Shown here piece after piece: positions 61,663-64,000 of a stretch of DNA of 64,000 bases. Within the stretch, counting starts at the first letter, position 1. Each line of letters starts with the position of its first letter. A program made the position numbers and the translations under genes. Source of the stretch: Paracyclopina nana (Eukaryota > Arthropoda > Copepoda > Cyclopoida > Cyclopettidae). The notes beneath the pieces were generated by a model. It was given only the letters and a program-made list of their open reading frames with translations. It was not told where the DNA came from and did not search any database. The DNA lies in NCBI GenBank assembly GCA_019096065.1, contig JAGUCH010000002.1, positions 3,670,501 through 3,734,500 of the forward strand, in the 5' to 3' direction.

Positions 61663-62322
61663 GATGTTCTGTTCAGCAGTAGTTTTTCAATACTAAGAAA
61701 ATGGGCGCGTGCTCACAATGCTAAAATTCGACGCTAGTGAATTTCGGCAAACGTTTTCGTTTTGACATACTATGGTTAGTTTGAAGTCATACTTTGCCAA
61801 AAAACGCCAACTCTGGGCAATATTTATGATGGCTCGGTATGATAACTCTGAATTTCGAAAGAGTCAATCTTACGAGCTTTACCAATAAAAGAAGAGACAG
61901 TTCAGCACAGGCTTTTTCGACATACAGATCAGTGAGATCACCAAGCGATTTGACGGAATTTTTTATCTTTCCGAGTTTTCCAACGCTTAATTCAACAAAC
62001 CGTATTTCACGATTACTGATACATTGAGGCATGTGACCATTTCGCTACTCTTTATAAGCGAGTTTCTTGTCAATATAATTAGTTTTCAATAGTTTTAAAA
62101 ATGGCCGACACGAAAACGATTACATGGGAAAAGAAATGAATTAATTATTAATTTTGTTTAATTTTTTGGAAATCTTTCTTATTGCAGTTTTAAATAAATA
62201 TCCTGAGGTTCAATTGATGTATTTTATTTTGTTTTCGGGTCGATCGAGATACAGCTGTCGTCGTCCATTTTCGGTCTGTTTTCAGGGGTTTCTGCTGGAT
62301 AAGTCACTTACAAAGCTACGAC
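61663..62322. other. Divergent promoter region ALYREF / ATP synthase subunit e
   Basis: 660 bp without a gene between two divergently transcribed housekeeping genes. No named promoter element seen. Confidence 0.5.
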
Positions 62323-62789
62323 ATGGCAGATGCGGGAGCCTTCGACATGGGACCCGCAGGTAGGGTATCTCCCCTCATCAAAACCGCCAGATGGACGCTC
62401 TTAGTTGCTGGAATCTTCTGGGGCATCAAGAGGTAATGGCCTATTCTCGAATACTAGCCTTCTCGAAATTAAGCCTGTTTTCAGTTTTCACTCTTTGTAT
62501 ACATTAGAGCATCAAAAGTTACGGCTTTTCTGCCTACTGCATTTTATATTAAGAGCCTTCGATTTTAATTAAAGGTACAACGCAAATAAGGCTACTGCTG
62601 ATGGAATCCGTGATTACGAAGCCCGAATGAAGCCCATTTGGGATGCTGAAGCCGCAGAAAAGAAGAAGATCTTAGATCGCGAAGGAATGCTGTATTTGGC
62701 TAAGGAGTGCAACGTTAAGGTACACTTTTACCTTTCGTAGATAGGCTTTTTTTAAATTAAATGTTTTTCAGGTGCCAGCCAACTTTTAA
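62323..62789 (+). CDS. ATP5ME: Mitochondrial ATP synthase subunit e
   Basis: Three exons (62323-62432, 62575-62719, 62772-62789), 90 residues. The conserved N-terminal core VSPLIKTARWTLLVAGIFWG is the single membrane helix that carries the dimerisation GxxxG-like region of subunit e. A charged coiled-coil-like tail follows (RDYEARMKPIWDAEAAEKK). It is an inner mitochondrial membrane component of the F1Fo ATP synthase dimer interface. The last exon encodes only VPANF and the stop. Length is slightly above the usual 70-80 residues because of the C-terminal extension. Confidence 0.87.
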
Positions 62790-63280
62790 GGACTTTCTAT
62801 TCAAAAGTAGTATAGTCGCATTTCCTTCATCACGAAATCTCGCCAGATTTGAACAGAAACCAACAACACCAACATGCAAGGCAAATGTGCTAGTTATTCT
62901 TGAGTTCCAGTTGTTTGTGAAAATATATCGGAAGAACGGACACAAGCTGTGAGTTCATGATTTCGTTTTGCAAAGCTTATACTTGAATCTTGTTTAGTCT
63001 ACCCATTGTGGAAAAAATCGAGTTTTCCTCTCTTGTCTGTTCAAATCATTTAGTCTTAAGCATTCCTCGAGTGATTTTTTGTCGCAGAGTTGCTACATCG
63101 ACCAAATGTGTGCATTTTAGCATTCCTATGCCAATCTTTTTAGCCATCACTCGTGTAAAACATGATTGGTGGTGACTCTTCGGCTCAAGTGCCCAATTAG
63201 TATTTTGAATAGATGGCTTGACTCAATCGTTGCATTCAGTTTTATTATGCCAATAATGAAATAGGTTGAATAGGTCGCGT
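62790..63280. other. Intergenic between convergent genes
   Basis: About 490 bp holding the facing 3' UTRs of ATP5ME and SPTLC2. No gene recognised. Confidence 0.5.
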
Positions 63281-64000
63281 TCAGAACTGAATCTCTTCAT
63301 TTTGATACTTTTTCTCAACGGCGTACTTTATCCTGAGGTAATCGCCAATTTTGTCAATACCATGCAAAGCTTCGTCAATCATTTCTTTGGTGTGACCAGC
63401 ACTCATACAAAACCTCGCTCGCTCCTTGGTCATTGGAATGGCAGGAAATCCCACCACAACTGTGGCCAAGTTGTACTTATGACACTCCAGCAGGAAAGCT
63501 TTGATCTTGGCTGGCATCAAGATCATCATGGGCACCACGGGGCTGTCGTCGTGGCCATACACAATGAAGCCCATTTGCTGCAACCGTTTGCGAAAGTACT
63601 TTGAGTTGCGCAACAGTCGGTTCACCCTTTCCAAGCCATCGCCTTGTGGATCCATGATGCTCCGCATGGATGCAATCACCTGCATTGCCACTCCGGGTGA
63701 CATGGATGTGGGGTAGGCGTAGGCTTGGGAATGGACCCTCAAGTAATTGATCAATGTCTTCGATCCCCCAATGTACCCGCCAGCTGCTCCAAAGCTCTTC
63801 GAAAAGGTGCCCATCATGATGTCCACATCTTTTGGATTCAGCCCGTAGTAGTCTACAACTCCTCTGCCATGCGGACCCATGGCTCCAACCGAATGGGCCT
63901 CGTCGAGGTACAAGTAGGCCTTGTATTTCTTCTTCAGTGCGATGATTTCAGGCAGTTTGACAATGGTGCCCTCCATGGAGTAAACTCCCTCAACCACAAT
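63281..64000 (-). CDS. SPTLC2: Serine palmitoyltransferase subunit 2 (partial, C-terminal part)
   Basis: The gene runs off the right edge; the last 239 codons are present without an intron. It reads EGVYSMEG, then [19 protein letters not shown] and [16 protein letters not shown], where the Lys is the pyridoxal-phosphate lysine of the catalytic LCB2 subunit. SPVVPMMI and VVVGFPAIP follow, typical of alpha-oxoamine synthases. The enzyme condenses serine with palmitoyl-CoA in the ER, the first step of sphingolipid synthesis. The motif identity separates it from the inactive LCB1 subunit, which lacks this Lys. The N-terminal half and start lie outside the window. Confidence 0.95.
   Translation of the reverse strand: MVVEGVYSMEGTIVKLPEIIALKKKYKAYLYLDEAHSVGAMGPHGRGVVDYYGLNPKDVDIMMGTFSKSFGAAGGYIGGSKTLINYLRVHSQAYAYPTSMSPGVAMQVIASMRSIMDPQGDGLERVNRLLRNSKYFRKRLQQMGFIVYGHDDSPVVPMMILMPAKIKAFLLECHKYNLATVVVGFPAIPMTKERARFCMSAGHTKEMIDEALHGIDKIGDYLRIKYAVEKKYQNEEIQF

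Overview
The window is nuclear DNA from an animal, most likely an arthropod and probably a crustacean such as a copepod. Genes are split by short GT-AG introns (mostly 45-90 bp), coding is on both strands, and flanks are AT-rich. The gene set includes chitin-binding (Rebers-Riddiford) cuticle proteins, a Skeletor orthologue, an arthropod-type SET/MYND protein, a TRPA channel and DEG/ENaC channels. The copepod call is inference from the style of the cuticle and EB-module proteins. I rebuilt gene models by hand, joining exons only where canonical splice sites and reading phase agreed, so most models close exactly in frame.

Layout. 0.8-7.5 kb: TRPA channel gene (minus, 3' part lies off the window). 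Its 3.4-kb intron holds two complete-looking, convergent DEG/ENaC genes. 7.5-11.2 kb: no gene seen, two tRNA-like (SINE-like) stretches. 11.2-16.4 kb, all minus: a two-membrane-segment protein of unknown function, a kelch-type secreted beta-propeller protein, and a nuclear receptor. 16.4-20 kb: no gene. 20-29.2 kb: a Ly6/quiver-like GPI protein, then a 2,428-residue cysteine-rich EB-module protein with a 174-bp tandem repeat array. 30.3-35.3 kb: two tandem cuticle genes with a hAT-like MITE between them. 37-39.3 kb: MAPKAPK2-type kinase.

40-47 kb is the mobile-element-rich part: a 936-bp terminal-inverted-repeat element that carries an intact small gene, then a branching GlcNAc-transferase gene (minus), then a ~3-kb foldback element built from 180-bp repeats. 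47-50 kb: two tandem GPCR-like seven-helix receptors (minus). 50-64 kb is a compact housekeeping block of alternating divergent and convergent pairs: eIF4E (-)/CDP-DAG synthase (+), Skeletor (-)/SET-MYND protein (+), ALYREF (-)/ATP synthase subunit e (+), and serine palmitoyltransferase subunit 2 (-), which runs off the right edge.

Functional themes are sensory and ion channels (TRPA, DEG/ENaC, receptors), extracellular or cuticle matrix (EB protein, cuticle proteins, Skeletor), and core RNA, lipid and energy metabolism. I see no operon logic. The strongest unusual items are the cargo-bearing TIR element, the foldback element, the nested channel genes, and the higher-order structure of the EB repeat array.
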